Counted from the stretch's first letter, positions 1-6,972 are shown. The stretch is 7,477 nucleotides of DNA from an uncultured Eubacteriales bacterium (GCA_949878535.1 CATLAS010000034.1:1-7477), one strand, 5' to 3'. Notes: generated by a model not told the origin, from the letters alone. Numbers and translations: made by a program.

Positions 1-1
1 C

Positions 2-158
2 CCACCTCCCTTTACACAAGGGAGGCATAAAGGCTGATAGAGCTTGCGGCAATCCACCTCACCTTGCACAAGGTGAGGCGTGAAGGTTGATGGTGCTTGC
101 GGCGAGCCACCTCACCTTGCCCAGGGGAGGCATAAAGGTTGATAGAGTTTGCGGCAAT
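2..158. repeat. Tandem array of three 'left-type' hairpin units
   Basis: Three contiguous units lie at 2-53, 54-106 and 107-158, each 52-53 bp. Each begins CCACCTC, carries a hairpin of the form CCTCCCTT-loop-AAGGGAGG, and ends with a linker close to GGTTGATAGAGCTTGCGGCA then AT. Unit 2 has a 9-bp stem (CCTCACCTT / AAGGTGAGG) in which the change in one arm is matched in the other; unit 3 has one mismatch. The units abut with no unique spacers, so this is not a CRISPR array. The same unit recurs at 409-595, and unit 1 matches the unit at 409-460 at 49 of 52 positions. Because the window starts at the same internal point of the repeat as position 408, another inverted element probably lies just upstream. 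No coding gene is supported here. Confidence 0.85.
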
Positions 159-160
159 CG

Positions 161-283
161 CACAAAGGCCCCCCGCGTAACACAGACCATGAAAAGGTTG
201 CCTTGCACAAAGGTCCCCCGTGTAGCGCAACCCATAAAAAGGTCCCTTGCACAGAGGGAACTCCCGTGGAGTGCAAACATAAA
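161..283. repeat. Tandem array of 'right-type' hairpin units (45-bp period)
   Basis: Two full 45-bp units (194-238 and 239-283) follow a shortened one (about 161-193). Each starts AAGG, holds a CCCTTGCACAGAGGG-like hairpin, then a second short palindrome such as ACTCC-CGT-GGAGT near 260-272, and ends in a tail like GTGCAAACATAAA. The hairpin core equals the reverse complement of the left-type hairpin, so the two unit types are arms of one family in opposite orientation. The next unit (284-332) lacks the AAACATAAA tail and instead ends in GGGGGATTGT, the boundary of the inverted element. Units with the same tail recur downstream of mnmG. Confidence 0.8.
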
Positions 284-435
284 AAGGCCCCCTTGTGCAA
301 AGGGGGCTCCCGCGTAGCGGGTGGGGGATTGTAAAGCTATCATTTGGCAGGATCAATAAATCGGCAGTTATTGTTTAGACAATCCCTCCGAGCTTTGCTG
401 CGCAAAGCCCACCTCCCTTTACACAAGGGAGGCAT
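284..435. mobile_element. MITE-like inverted-repeat element A
   Basis: A left arm (284-332) and a right arm (379-435) face each other across a 46-bp core (333-378). The arms meet the core at GGATTGT and ACAATCC. Each arm has two hairpins. The outer one is conserved: GCCCCCTT/AAGGGGGC on the left and CCTCCCTT/AAGGGAGG on the right. The inner one varies in sequence but stays palindromic: CCCGC-GTA-GCGGG at 309-321 and GCTTTGC-TGC-GCAAAGC at 392-408. There is no transposase or other ORF in the core, so if mobile the element must be moved in trans. Target-site duplications cannot be judged because tandem units lie on both sides. It could instead be a BIME/REP-like structured intergenic repeat; the sequence does not decide this. 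Confidence 0.7.
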
Positions 436-595
436 AAGGTTTGATAGAGCTTGCGGCAATCCACCTCCCATTGCCTTGCCTAGGTGAGGCATAAAGTTTG
501 ATAGAACTTGCAGCGATCCACGGCTTACAGAGGTTGATAGAGTCTGCGGCAATCTATCTCCCTTTGCTGGGAGGCTTGATAAAGCTTGCAGAAAT
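409..595. repeat. Four left-type hairpin units, decaying toward rimO
   Basis: Units lie at 409-460 (52 bp, also the outer part of element A's right arm), 461-517 (57 bp, with a few extra bases in the hairpin), 518-553 (36 bp, hairpin lost, linker kept) and 554-595 (42 bp, short hairpin around CTCCC...GGGAG). The linker GATAGAGCTTGCGGCAATC, or a close variant, marks each unit end. Copies become shorter and more divergent toward rimO, as expected if the oldest units lie at the outer end. The array ends only about 41 bp before the chosen rimO start. Confidence 0.8.
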
Positions 596-615
596 CCAAC
601 ACAACAAAGTCCCAT

Positions 616-624
616 AGAAAGGAA
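616..624 (+). promoter_or_regulatory. Ribosome binding site of rimO
   Basis: AGAAAGGAA lies 12 bp before the TTG at 637. It is the only good Shine-Dalgarno match between the repeat array and the conserved RimO N-terminus. It supports the TTG at 637 over the upstream TTG at 586, which sits inside the last repeat unit and has no such site. Spacing is slightly long but similar to that seen at mnmG in this window. Confidence 0.55.
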
Positions 625-636
625 CGGATCAAAAAT

Positions 637-1983
637 TTGGTACAGAACAGTAAAGGAAAAGTAGGGTTTGTTTCCCTTGGATGCGCAAAAAATCTTTGCG
701 ATACAGAGGTAATGCTTCACCGTCTTATGCAGGCAGGGTATGAAATTACTCCGGAGGAAACAGAGGCGGATGTGGTTATCGTCAATACCTGCGCATTTAT
801 TGAAAGCGCAAAAAAGGAAGCTATCGACAATATTCTGGATATTGCATGGCTGAAGGAACACGGATCCCTCAAGGGACTGGTTGTGGCAGGATGTCTCCCG
901 GAACGGTATCGGGAGCAGCTTTTGGAAGAAATGCCGGAAATCGATGCTGTCATTGGCGTGGGAAGCATTGACAAAATTGAAGAGGCTGTTGAACAGGCGC
1001 TGGCTGGGAAAAAGGAAAAGTATTGCTGCCTGCCTGCTAAGGATGCCTGCAGCCTTGGCGGCGACCGGATTGTTACAACCGGCGAAGCGTATGCTTACAT
1101 AAAAATTTCAGAAGGTTGCAATAATCGCTGCACCTATTGTGCGATCCCGTCTATCCGGGGAGATTTGCGCAGCCGTCCCATTGAGGATATCGTGCAGGAA
1201 GCGAAGGGACTGGACGATATGGGTATCAAGGAGCTTGTGGTCATCGCACAGGACACGACTGTGTACGGGCTGGATCTTTACGGTGAGTATGCCCTTCCAA
1301 AGCTTCTGCGTGCTATTACAGAAAACACAAAAATTCCCTGGATCCGGATTTTATACTGCTATCCGGATAAAATAACAAAGGAACTGATTGCGGAAATGCG
1401 GGATAATGACCGCATCGTAAAATATATCGATTTGCCGGTGCAGCATATTAGCGACAGAATGTTGACTGCCATGAACCGCCATGGGGACAGCGCCTGCGTG
1501 CGGGATGCAGTCCGTCGACTGAAGGAAGCAATGCCGGATATTGTCATCCGCTCTACTGCAATTGTGGGATTCCCCGGTGAGAGCGAAGATGATTTTGAAC
1601 AGCTGTGCCAGTTTGTCAGCGAGGGACCTTTCGCCCGATTCGGTGCATTCCCGTATTCCAGAGAAGAAGATACGCCTGCGTATTCTATGGAAGATCAGAT
1701 TGATGAAGACGTAAAGCAGGAACGGTACGATATTCTCATGCGGCACCAGCTGACTGTCAGCGAAGCGTTTCAGCAGTCTCTGATCGGGGAAACCGTGCAG
1801 GTTCTCTGCGAGGGTTTTGATCCGGTGTCGGAGTCTTATTATGGAAGAAGTTATAGAGAAGCCCCAGAAATTGATGGAAAAATATGGTTTTCTGCTCCCC
1901 GTCAGGTGCAGGAGGGAGAGTTTGTCGCCGTGCATATTACGGAGGCGATGGACTATGACTTGGTTGGAGAGGCAGAGGCATGA
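637..1983 (+). CDS. rimO: Ribosomal protein S12 methylthiotransferase RimO
   Basis: RimO is a cytoplasmic radical-SAM enzyme with two Fe-S clusters. It adds a methylthio group to the beta carbon of a conserved Asp (Asp88/89) of ribosomal protein S12. With the TTG start at 637 the protein has 448 residues, the usual family length. Order of domains: an N-terminal MTTase domain with cysteines at about 16 (SLGCAKN), 52 (NTCAF) and 86 (AGCLPER); the radical-SAM motif CNNRCTYC with cysteines at 161, 165 and 168; a central TIM-barrel region including STAIVGFPGES; and a C-terminal TRAM domain (about the last 65 residues). RimO is preferred over the related tRNA enzymes MiaB and MtaB because of the SLGCAKN start and the overall match to RimO. 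An upstream in-frame TTG at 586 would add 17 unconserved residues encoded by repeat DNA. It is the first gene of the operon, and its stop overlaps the next start at ATGA. Family-level confidence is high; the exact start is less sure. Confidence 0.94.
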   Translation: MVQNSKGKVGFVSLGCAKNLCDTEVMLHRLMQAGYEITPEETEADVVIVNTCAFIESAKKEAIDNILDIAWLKEHGSLKGLVVAGCLPERYREQLLEEMPEIDAVIGVGSIDKIEEAVEQALAGKKEKYCCLPAKDACSLGGDRIVTTGEAYAYIKISEGCNNRCTYCAIPSIRGDLRSRPIEDIVQEAKGLDDMGIKELVVIAQDTTVYGLDLYGEYALPKLLRAITENTKIPWIRILYCYPDKITKELIAEMRDNDRIVKYIDLPVQHISDRMLTAMNRHGDSACVRDAVRRLKEAMPDIVIRSTAIVGFPGESEDDFEQLCQFVSEGPFARFGAFPYSREEDTPAYSMEDQIDEDVKQERYDILMRHQLTVSEAFQQSLIGETVQVLCEGFDPVSESYYGRSYREAPEIDGKIWFSAPRQVQEGEFVAVHITEAMDYDLVGEAEA

Positions 1984-2813
1984 TCACAGTAGAAACCCTG
2001 TTTTCTGGTTCCTCCGGAAACTGTACGCTGATCCGAACGGAGAAAACTGCTGTGCTGGTGGATGCTGGAAAAAACTGCAAAGCGGTTTGTACATCCCTGG
2101 AGGCGCTGGGCATGTCCCTTTCCGATCTTTCCGCTGTCTTTGTAACCCATGAGCATAGGGATCATATCAGTGCGCTGGATGTGATGATGCGCCGGCATTT
2201 TATGCCGATTCATGTGACATCCCTGTCCGCGCCGGAATTGTGCCGGGGACGGAGCGCCGCAGCTGCCGCACAGGTGCATCAAGGGCTTCTGTATGAGGAA
2301 CAGGTTGGCGATCTGACTGTCCGTTCTTTTCCCTTGCCGCATGACAGCGCGGGACACGTGGGATATGTATTTGTGTCTGCGGACGGTGATACAGCCGGTG
2401 TTGCTACCGATATGGGATATGCAACCATGGATGCATATAATAATCTGCGCCGCTGCCGGACTGTGGTGCTGGAATCAAACCACGATCTGGATATGCTTCG
2501 ACTGGGTCCCTACCCCTTTCCATTGAAACAGCGCATTCTTTCCCGGTTCGGGCATCTTTCCAATGTGGACTGCGCTGGACTTTGCTGCGGATTGGCGGCG
2601 GATGACACGGAGCGAATCATTTTGGCGCACCTTAGCCATGAGAATAATACACCCCGCGCAGCATTCGAAACTGTGCGTGCCGTACTGGATCAAAATGGGC
2701 ATCAGAATACCGCACTTTCTGTGGCAAAGCGAGATCTTCCGGGAAGTATGGAGGATTTTTGCGTGCAAACCCAGCAGGAATGGATTTGCCGGGAGGCTTC
2801 TGCGGCGTTATGA
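1980..2813 (+). CDS. walJ: MBL-fold metallo-hydrolase, YycJ/WalJ-type exonuclease
   Basis: This 277-residue cytoplasmic protein has a complete metallo-beta-lactamase fold. It opens with LFSGSSGNCT, then the metal-binding motif HEHRDH (residues 57-62), a further His in PHDS (121), the Asp of ATDMGY (144), ESNHD (165-169) and AHLSHEN (His 217 and 220). The stretches SGSSGNC, ESNHDLDML and GHLSN are typical of the YycJ/WalJ family, described in Bacillus as a 5'-3' DNA exonuclease linked to mismatch repair. All expected metal ligands appear present, so it should be active. The ATG overlaps the rimO stop by 4 bp, and the gene overlaps rlmH by 4 bp, implying translational coupling. A walJ-rlmH neighbourhood is also known in Bacillus and Staphylococcus, which supports the name. 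No walRK two-component genes are visible here. The substrate is inferred from the family; a general MBL hydrolase label is the safer fallback. Confidence 0.82.
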   Translation: MITVETLFSGSSGNCTLIRTEKTAVLVDAGKNCKAVCTSLEALGMSLSDLSAVFVTHEHRDHISALDVMMRRHFMPIHVTSLSAPELCRGRSAAAAAQVHQGLLYEEQVGDLTVRSFPLPHDSAGHVGYVFVSADGDTAGVATDMGYATMDAYNNLRRCRTVVLESNHDLDMLRLGPYPFPLKQRILSRFGHLSNVDCAGLCCGLAADDTERIILAHLSHENNTPRAAFETVRAVLDQNGHQNTALSVAKRDLPGSMEDFCVQTQQEWICREASAAL

Positions 2814-3292
2814 TGAAATTAAAACTGATTGTTTTAGGGCAGCTTACAGAATCCCATTGGCGCGCTGCCTGTGATGAATATAAAAAACGGCTTTCTCATT
2901 CCTGTAACGTACAGGAAATAGAATTGAAAGAAGTGCGTATAGGCAGAGACCCGGCACAGGGAGAAATTGCAGCCGCGCTGGAACGGGAGGCGGATCAGAT
3001 TCTGGCACAGATTCCGCCTCGAGCGTTTACAGTGGCACTGTGCGTGGAAGGGAAACAGTACACCTCTCCGGCGCTTTCTGCGCTGATTGATGAAAAAATG
3101 ACTGCCGGCGCCAGCGAGCTTTGCTTTATCATTGGATCTTCTCACGGATTGTCGGAGCGGGTGAAAAAAGCTGCAAATCTCCGGTTTTCCATGTCGACAC
3201 TTACATTTCCGCACCAATTGGCGCGGGTTATGCTGTACGAATGTATCTACCGATGTACAGAAATCCGACGGGGATCCCCTTATCATAAGTAA
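2810..3292 (+). CDS. rlmH: 23S rRNA (pseudouridine1915-N3)-methyltransferase RlmH
   Basis: RlmH is a small SPOUT-class, SAM-dependent enzyme acting as a dimer on the assembled 70S ribosome. It methylates N3 of pseudouridine 1915 in helix 69 of 23S rRNA. The 160-residue product matches the family length of about 155-160. It starts MMKLKLIVLGQL, has the SAM-knot segment FIIGSSHGLSE (about 106-116), the conserved TFPHQLARV (about 132-140), and the hallmark C-terminus RRGSPYHK. The ATG at 2810 overlaps the preceding stop by 4 bp (ATGATG, so 2813 is a near-equal alternative). A GGGAGG at 2791-2796 is 13 bp upstream, so reinitiation or coupling is likely. An in-frame ATG at 2759 would add 17 residues absent from the family and is rejected. 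The 3' end is where SCCmec integrates in Staphylococcus; here it is followed at once by the next operon gene, with no sign of insertion. Confidence 0.95.
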   Translation: MMKLKLIVLGQLTESHWRAACDEYKKRLSHSCNVQEIELKEVRIGRDPAQGEIAAALEREADQILAQIPPRAFTVALCVEGKQYTSPALSALIDEKMTAGASELCFIIGSSHGLSERVKKAANLRFSMSTLTFPHQLARVMLYECIYRCTEIRRGSPYHK

Positions 3293-3305
3293 TTATCCTG
3301 CAAAC

Positions 3306-3315
3306 GAGGAAAAGG
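3306..3315 (+). promoter_or_regulatory. Ribosome binding site deciding a TTG start
   Basis: GAGGAAAAGG lies 9 bp before the TTG at 3325. No ATG or GTG precedes the hydrophobic segment in this frame at a comparable distance, so this strong site is the main support for a TTG start of the WG-repeat protein. Confidence 0.6.
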
Positions 3316-3324
3316 TACAAAACG

Positions 3325-5064
3325 TTGAAAACTACCGAGCGTTTGAAACTGCAACTGAAAAGGAAATTACCGGCGATTCTATGCGCCGTTTTTGTGGTGC
3401 TTCTTTTTGGGTTGTACTATCTGGGTGTGTATGACGTTTCCTTTTTAAAACGGCCTGCCGAATGGGAAAATCATATTGATAAGCTGTATGAAGTCCTGTT
3501 TGGCAAGGAGGAACAGGAACCCGGCGATGCTGTGACAACCGAACCGGCAGAACCGGAGAAGCCGAACAAAAAGCCTTCCGGCAGCTCAGGCAGCAGCAGT
3601 TCCAAACCGAGACCACCTCGCAGACCAGTAACGGATATGGAATTTTCCACAGTATCCGCCCTGCGGGAACAGGGATGGACACTGACGGATGCGGTATATT
3701 CGGATAACTGTCAATTTGCACTGCTGGACACATTTTATGCGATGCCGCAGGCATTCTCCTATTCCCAAAAGACCTATGACAAGGAAGAACTGATTTATTT
3801 CGAGGATGGTACAGAGTCCCAGCGTCAAGTGGTGCGCGCCGTAGACCAGCGCCCTGCGTTGGAGATGTATATGGGATATATTCTGTATGACGATCGGGGA
3901 ACCTTATATATTCTGGGGCCTGACGGAGTGCCGCTGCGGCAGTATAATGACGAGCAGTATATCCCTGCTTACACCAGAGACAGGGAAGGCCGCCCCTTGT
4001 TTTATTCTCCATATTCCTATACAATGACCTATCCCACAGAACTGGGAGAACCGGATGAGGAAGGAAATCAGGAGTGGCTTCAGACAAGCACAATCCGTGT
4101 GGAGGATAAAAAATATTATTACCTTGGTTCGGACGGGCGAACCTTTGTAGAATCAGATTATGATGATTCCGTAGATGGACGGGGACTGTATTTTGATTAC
4201 CCGGCTTACTACGGAAATTCCGACAGCAGGTACAACCGGTATTATAAAAAGATCACCAAAGTAGTAACAGATCTCAAGTGGAATACTTCTTTGCAAAAAC
4301 TTTCTGAGTGGCTGTATGCCACAGAAGAACCGGACTTGGAGAATGAAGAGACGATTTTTCCTTATACCCGGGCATATGCTATGCGGGGCGGATATGCCGC
4401 AGTTATGCAGGATATTCACTGGGATTATTATAATAACGTGACAGAAAACGGCGTGACGGAGAACCGGTATTTTGAAGTTGTCAGCAACGAAATGCGGGTT
4501 ATCGACGAGGCGGGACGGGAAATGTTTTCTTCCCGTAAGAACTATGTCAGCAGCGAGGGCTGGTCTGCAAATGAACGGTTTGTAGAGCCGCTTTCCCGCG
4601 GGATTGACGCGCTTGGTAGCTACTATTTCGATCATGGGCTCATGCGTCTGCGCATTCAGGCGTATGACCGGTATCATTTTACCGACCTGAATATGATCCG
4701 TATTGTTTCCGATGAAGATGTGCTGGTATATCCAAACGGCGAGCAGTTTAGTATCCCGGTGGGGTATCGTCTGGTGTCTTATTCCGATGGCATTCTTCTG
4801 TTAGAAAAGGATGGTTTGTACGGATATTTAACCAATACAGGTGCGTGGGTTCTTCAACCGGAGGCGACAGATGCAAAGCCTTTTCTGGAAGGGGTTGCAG
4901 TGGTGCAGCAGGATGGAAAATACGGCGCAATCAATTCGGCAGGGGAATATGTGCTCCCGTGCAAATATAATTATATTTCCAATGTTTCCAGCGGTACTGT
5001 GGTTGCGTACAGCGAACAGGGTGGCTGGGAAATCTATCAGAAAATGGCGCCAGCGGCGTCATAA
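3325..5064 (+). CDS. Membrane-anchored WG-repeat protein, function unknown
   Basis: The 579-residue protein begins with a basic segment (KTTERLKLQLKRK), then one hydrophobic helix (about residues 15-36). The basic side before the helix predicts N-inside orientation, with the rest outside the membrane. No lipobox or obvious signal-peptidase site is seen. Residues about 61-103 form a low-complexity Glu/Pro/Lys then Ser/Gly/Pro linker that would span the wall. A large Tyr- and Asp-rich region follows (for example KKYYYLGSDGR and YFDYPAYYGN), which I cannot assign. The C-terminus carries about two degenerate WG/KWG repeats: EKDGLYGYLTNTGAWVLQP (494 on), then QDGKYGAINSAGEYVLPCKY, with Tyr in place of the usual Trp. 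WG repeats are beta-rich modules found in many surface proteins and name no activity. The gene sits 32 bp after rlmH and 26 bp before mnmG in the same orientation, so it is probably cotranscribed. Its role is unknown; ligand or cell-wall binding is possible but not shown. Confidence 0.85.
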   Translation: MKTTERLKLQLKRKLPAILCAVFVVLLFGLYYLGVYDVSFLKRPAEWENHIDKLYEVLFGKEEQEPGDAVTTEPAEPEKPNKKPSGSSGSSSSKPRPPRRPVTDMEFSTVSALREQGWTLTDAVYSDNCQFALLDTFYAMPQAFSYSQKTYDKEELIYFEDGTESQRQVVRAVDQRPALEMYMGYILYDDRGTLYILGPDGVPLRQYNDEQYIPAYTRDREGRPLFYSPYSYTMTYPTELGEPDEEGNQEWLQTSTIRVEDKKYYYLGSDGRTFVESDYDDSVDGRGLYFDYPAYYGNSDSRYNRYYKKITKVVTDLKWNTSLQKLSEWLYATEEPDLENEETIFPYTRAYAMRGGYAAVMQDIHWDYYNNVTENGVTENRYFEVVSNEMRVIDEAGREMFSSRKNYVSSEGWSANERFVEPLSRGIDALGSYYFDHGLMRLRIQAYDRYHFTDLNMIRIVSDEDVLVYPNGEQFSIPVGYRLVSYSDGILLLEKDGLYGYLTNTGAWVLQPEATDAKPFLEGVAVVQQDGKYGAINSAGEYVLPCKYNYISNVSSGTVVAYSEQGGWEIYQKMAPAAS

Positions 5065-5071
5065 GTGTTCC

Positions 5072-5080
5072 GGAAAGGAA
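5072..5080 (+). promoter_or_regulatory. Ribosome binding site of mnmG
   Basis: GGAAAGGAA ends 10 bp before the ATG at 5091. It lies in the 26-bp gap after the WG-repeat gene and supports this start, after which the FAD-binding motif begins at residue 8-12 as in other MnmG proteins. Confidence 0.6.
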
Positions 5081-5090
5081 ATTTTACAGC

Positions 5091-6971
5091 ATGGCATTGC
5101 ATGATTTTGATGTGATCGTAGTGGGGGCGGGTCACGCCGGCGTGGAAGCCGCACTTGCCTGTGCCCGCCGCGGCTTGGATACGGCAGTGTTCACAATCAG
5201 CCTGGACGCAGTGGCAAATATGCCCTGTAACCCCTCTGTAGGGGGAACGGGCAAAGGACATCTGGTGTTTGAATTGGACGCGCTTGGCGGCGAAATGGGA
5301 TACTGTGCAGATTGCAGCACGATTCAATCCCGCACGCTGAATACAGGAAAAGGCGCTGCGGTGCAGTCCAAGCGAGTGCAGGCAGACAGAATCGCTTATA
5401 GCAAACGAATGAAGCGGGTTTTGGAAAATACGTCCCATCTTTCCCTGATTCAAGGGGAGGTATGCAGTCTTATTACGGAAACTGCGTCTGGGAAAAAACG
5501 TGTGTGTGGCGTCATCGCGGCTCCCGGTGGGGAGTATCGGGCAAGGGCTGTGATTTTATCCAGCGGTACATATCTTGGCGGTACAACCCATGTGGGAGAA
5601 GTCCGGCGCAGCGCAGGCCCGGACGGGATCCTACCGGCAGGAGAACTGAGCGCGTCTCTGCGGGAAAACGGCATTCGCCTTGCACGGTTTAAAACGGGAA
5701 CCCCGCCCAGAGTGCACCGGGCGTCCATTGATTTTTCCAGGTTGGAGCGGCAGGACGGAGAAGAACATATTACACCCTTTTCCTATCGGACGAACAGCGC
5801 GCGGCTGAATGCGATCAAGCAGCTCCCCTGTTATATCGTGTATACGAGCGGGCGTACCCACCAGATTATACGGGATAATCTGCACCGTTCTCCTCTGTAT
5901 TCCGGACAGATTCAGGGGACAGGCCCCCGATATTGTCCTTCTATTGAAGATAAGGTGGTGCGGTTTGCCGATAAAGAACGGCATCAGCTTTTTGTAGAGC
6001 CTATGGGAATTGACACGGAAGAAATCTATCTTCAGGGATTTTCCTCTTCCCTTCCTGCGGAGGTGCAGTATGAAATGCTCCGCAGTCTGCCCGGATTTGA
6101 AGAAGCGCAGATCATGCGGTATGCCTATGCAATCGAATACGACTGTGCTGATCCGACCCAACTGCATTCAACGCTTGCATTTAAGGATATTAAAGGGCTG
6201 TTTGGTGCGGGGCAGTTCAACGGATCTTCCGGATATGAGGAAGCGGCTGTCCAGGGGTTGATTGCGGGAATCAATGCCGCTGCTATGCTGGAGGGACGTC
6301 CACCGGTGATTTTGCCCCGGTATTCCTCTTATATCGGTACGCTGATTGATGATTTGGTGACGAAAGGCACGAACGAACCGTATCGGATCATGACCTCCCG
6401 CTCAGAATACCGGCTAATGCTCCGTCAGGATAATGCGGATCGGCGCTTGCTGGAATATGGCAGAGTGGCAGGACTGATTGATGACGCGCGGTATGCGGAT
6501 GTGCTGGAGAAGTGCCGCCAGGAGGATGCGGAAATCGCCCGACTGGAGCATACAAACGTGTCGCCGTCGGCAGTCAACGGGATCCTTGTATCTGTGGGAA
6601 GCAGTGAGATTTCCACCGGTGCAAAACTGGCAGATCTGCTCCGACGCCCGCAGGTTTCCTATGATACTTTGGCACCGGCAGATCCGGAGCGGCCGGATTT
6701 GCCGGAGGATGTGATCCGCACGGTGGAAACGGAGATCAAATATGCGGGATATATTACCCGGCAGCAGGCGCAGGCGAAAAAGCAGAAGAAGATGGAAGAA
6801 AAGGCGCTGCCGCCGGATTTGGACTATACAAAGATCAAGGGCCTGCGGCTGGAGGCGATGCAGAAATTGCAAGCGGCAAAGCCCGCATCTCTTGGGCAGG
6901 CATCTAGAATTTCCGGTGTTAGTCCGGCGGATATTTCCGTTTTAGTGATTTATTTGTCTTTAAAGGAATAA
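5091..6971 (+). CDS. mnmG: tRNA U34 carboxymethylaminomethyl modification enzyme MnmG (GidA)
   Basis: MnmG is a cytoplasmic FAD-dependent protein that, with the GTPase MnmE and a folate C1 donor, puts carboxymethylaminomethyl (or aminomethyl) on C5 of wobble uridine 34 in several tRNAs. The 626-residue length is normal. Seen in order: the dinucleotide-binding motif VVGAGHAGVEAA (GAGHAG at 12-17); MPCNPSVGG with Cys46; the LDALGGEMG and LNTGKGAAVQ segments; FKTGTPPRV; PRYCPSIEDK with Cys282; and FNGSSGYEEAAVQG. The helical C-terminus has YAGYITRQ, LDYTKIKGL and the signature QASRISGVSPADISVL. The two cysteines correspond to the functionally important pair in E. coli (Cys47 and Cys277). The gene looks intact. 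It is the last gene of the operon and is followed directly by a terminator; neither rsmG, a frequent neighbour, nor mnmE is in the window. Confidence 0.97.
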   Translation: MALHDFDVIVVGAGHAGVEAALACARRGLDTAVFTISLDAVANMPCNPSVGGTGKGHLVFELDALGGEMGYCADCSTIQSRTLNTGKGAAVQSKRVQADRIAYSKRMKRVLENTSHLSLIQGEVCSLITETASGKKRVCGVIAAPGGEYRARAVILSSGTYLGGTTHVGEVRRSAGPDGILPAGELSASLRENGIRLARFKTGTPPRVHRASIDFSRLERQDGEEHITPFSYRTNSARLNAIKQLPCYIVYTSGRTHQIIRDNLHRSPLYSGQIQGTGPRYCPSIEDKVVRFADKERHQLFVEPMGIDTEEIYLQGFSSSLPAEVQYEMLRSLPGFEEAQIMRYAYAIEYDCADPTQLHSTLAFKDIKGLFGAGQFNGSSGYEEAAVQGLIAGINAAAMLEGRPPVILPRYSSYIGTLIDDLVTKGTNEPYRIMTSRSEYRLMLRQDNADRRLLEYGRVAGLIDDARYADVLEKCRQEDAEIARLEHTNVSPSAVNGILVSVGSSEISTGAKLADLLRRPQVSYDTLAPADPERPDLPEDVIRTVETEIKYAGYITRQQAQAKKQKKMEEKALPPDLDYTKIKGLRLEAMQKLQAAKPASLGQASRISGVSPADISVLVIYLSLKE

Positions 6972-6972
6972 G

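Noticed and set aside
12..356. Minus- and plus-strand open frames across the repeat array (about 60-114 codons)
   Set aside because: Their peptides are internally repetitive because of the tandem DNA units, they overlap in several frames, and they lack ribosome binding sites or family resemblance.
333..378. A promoter in the core of element A or B
   Set aside because: The best pairs (TTGGCA at 344-349; CTGTCA at 7254-7259 with AATGAT at 7277-7282) match consensus poorly and are not conserved in position between the two cores, so no promoter is annotated.
1..595. A CRISPR array
   Set aside because: Units of 45-57 bp abut directly and vary throughout. There are no constant repeats with unique spacers, and no cas genes are in the window.
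586..636. Upstream TTG start for rimO at 586
   Set aside because: The codon lies in the last repeat unit, the extra 17 residues are not RimO-like, and the AGAAAGGAA site fits the TTG at 637.
340..861. A 173-codon minus-strand frame entering rimO
   Set aside because: It runs antisense through the well-supported rimO N-terminus and then through repeats; it has no recognisable domain.
1351..1935. Long minus-strand frames inside rimO, the WG-repeat gene and mnmG
   Set aside because: They are antisense shadows of intact conserved genes, without starts or domains of their own.
2759..2809. Upstream ATG start for rlmH at 2759
   Set aside because: The added residues are absent from RlmH proteins, whose N-terminus begins at the MKLKLIVLG segment, and they would overlap the nuclease gene by 55 bp.
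3270..3300. SCC-type cassette integration at the rlmH 3' end
   Set aside because: The GSPYHK-coding end is intact and the next operon gene starts 32 bp later; there is no recombinase, duplicated att site or foreign cassette.
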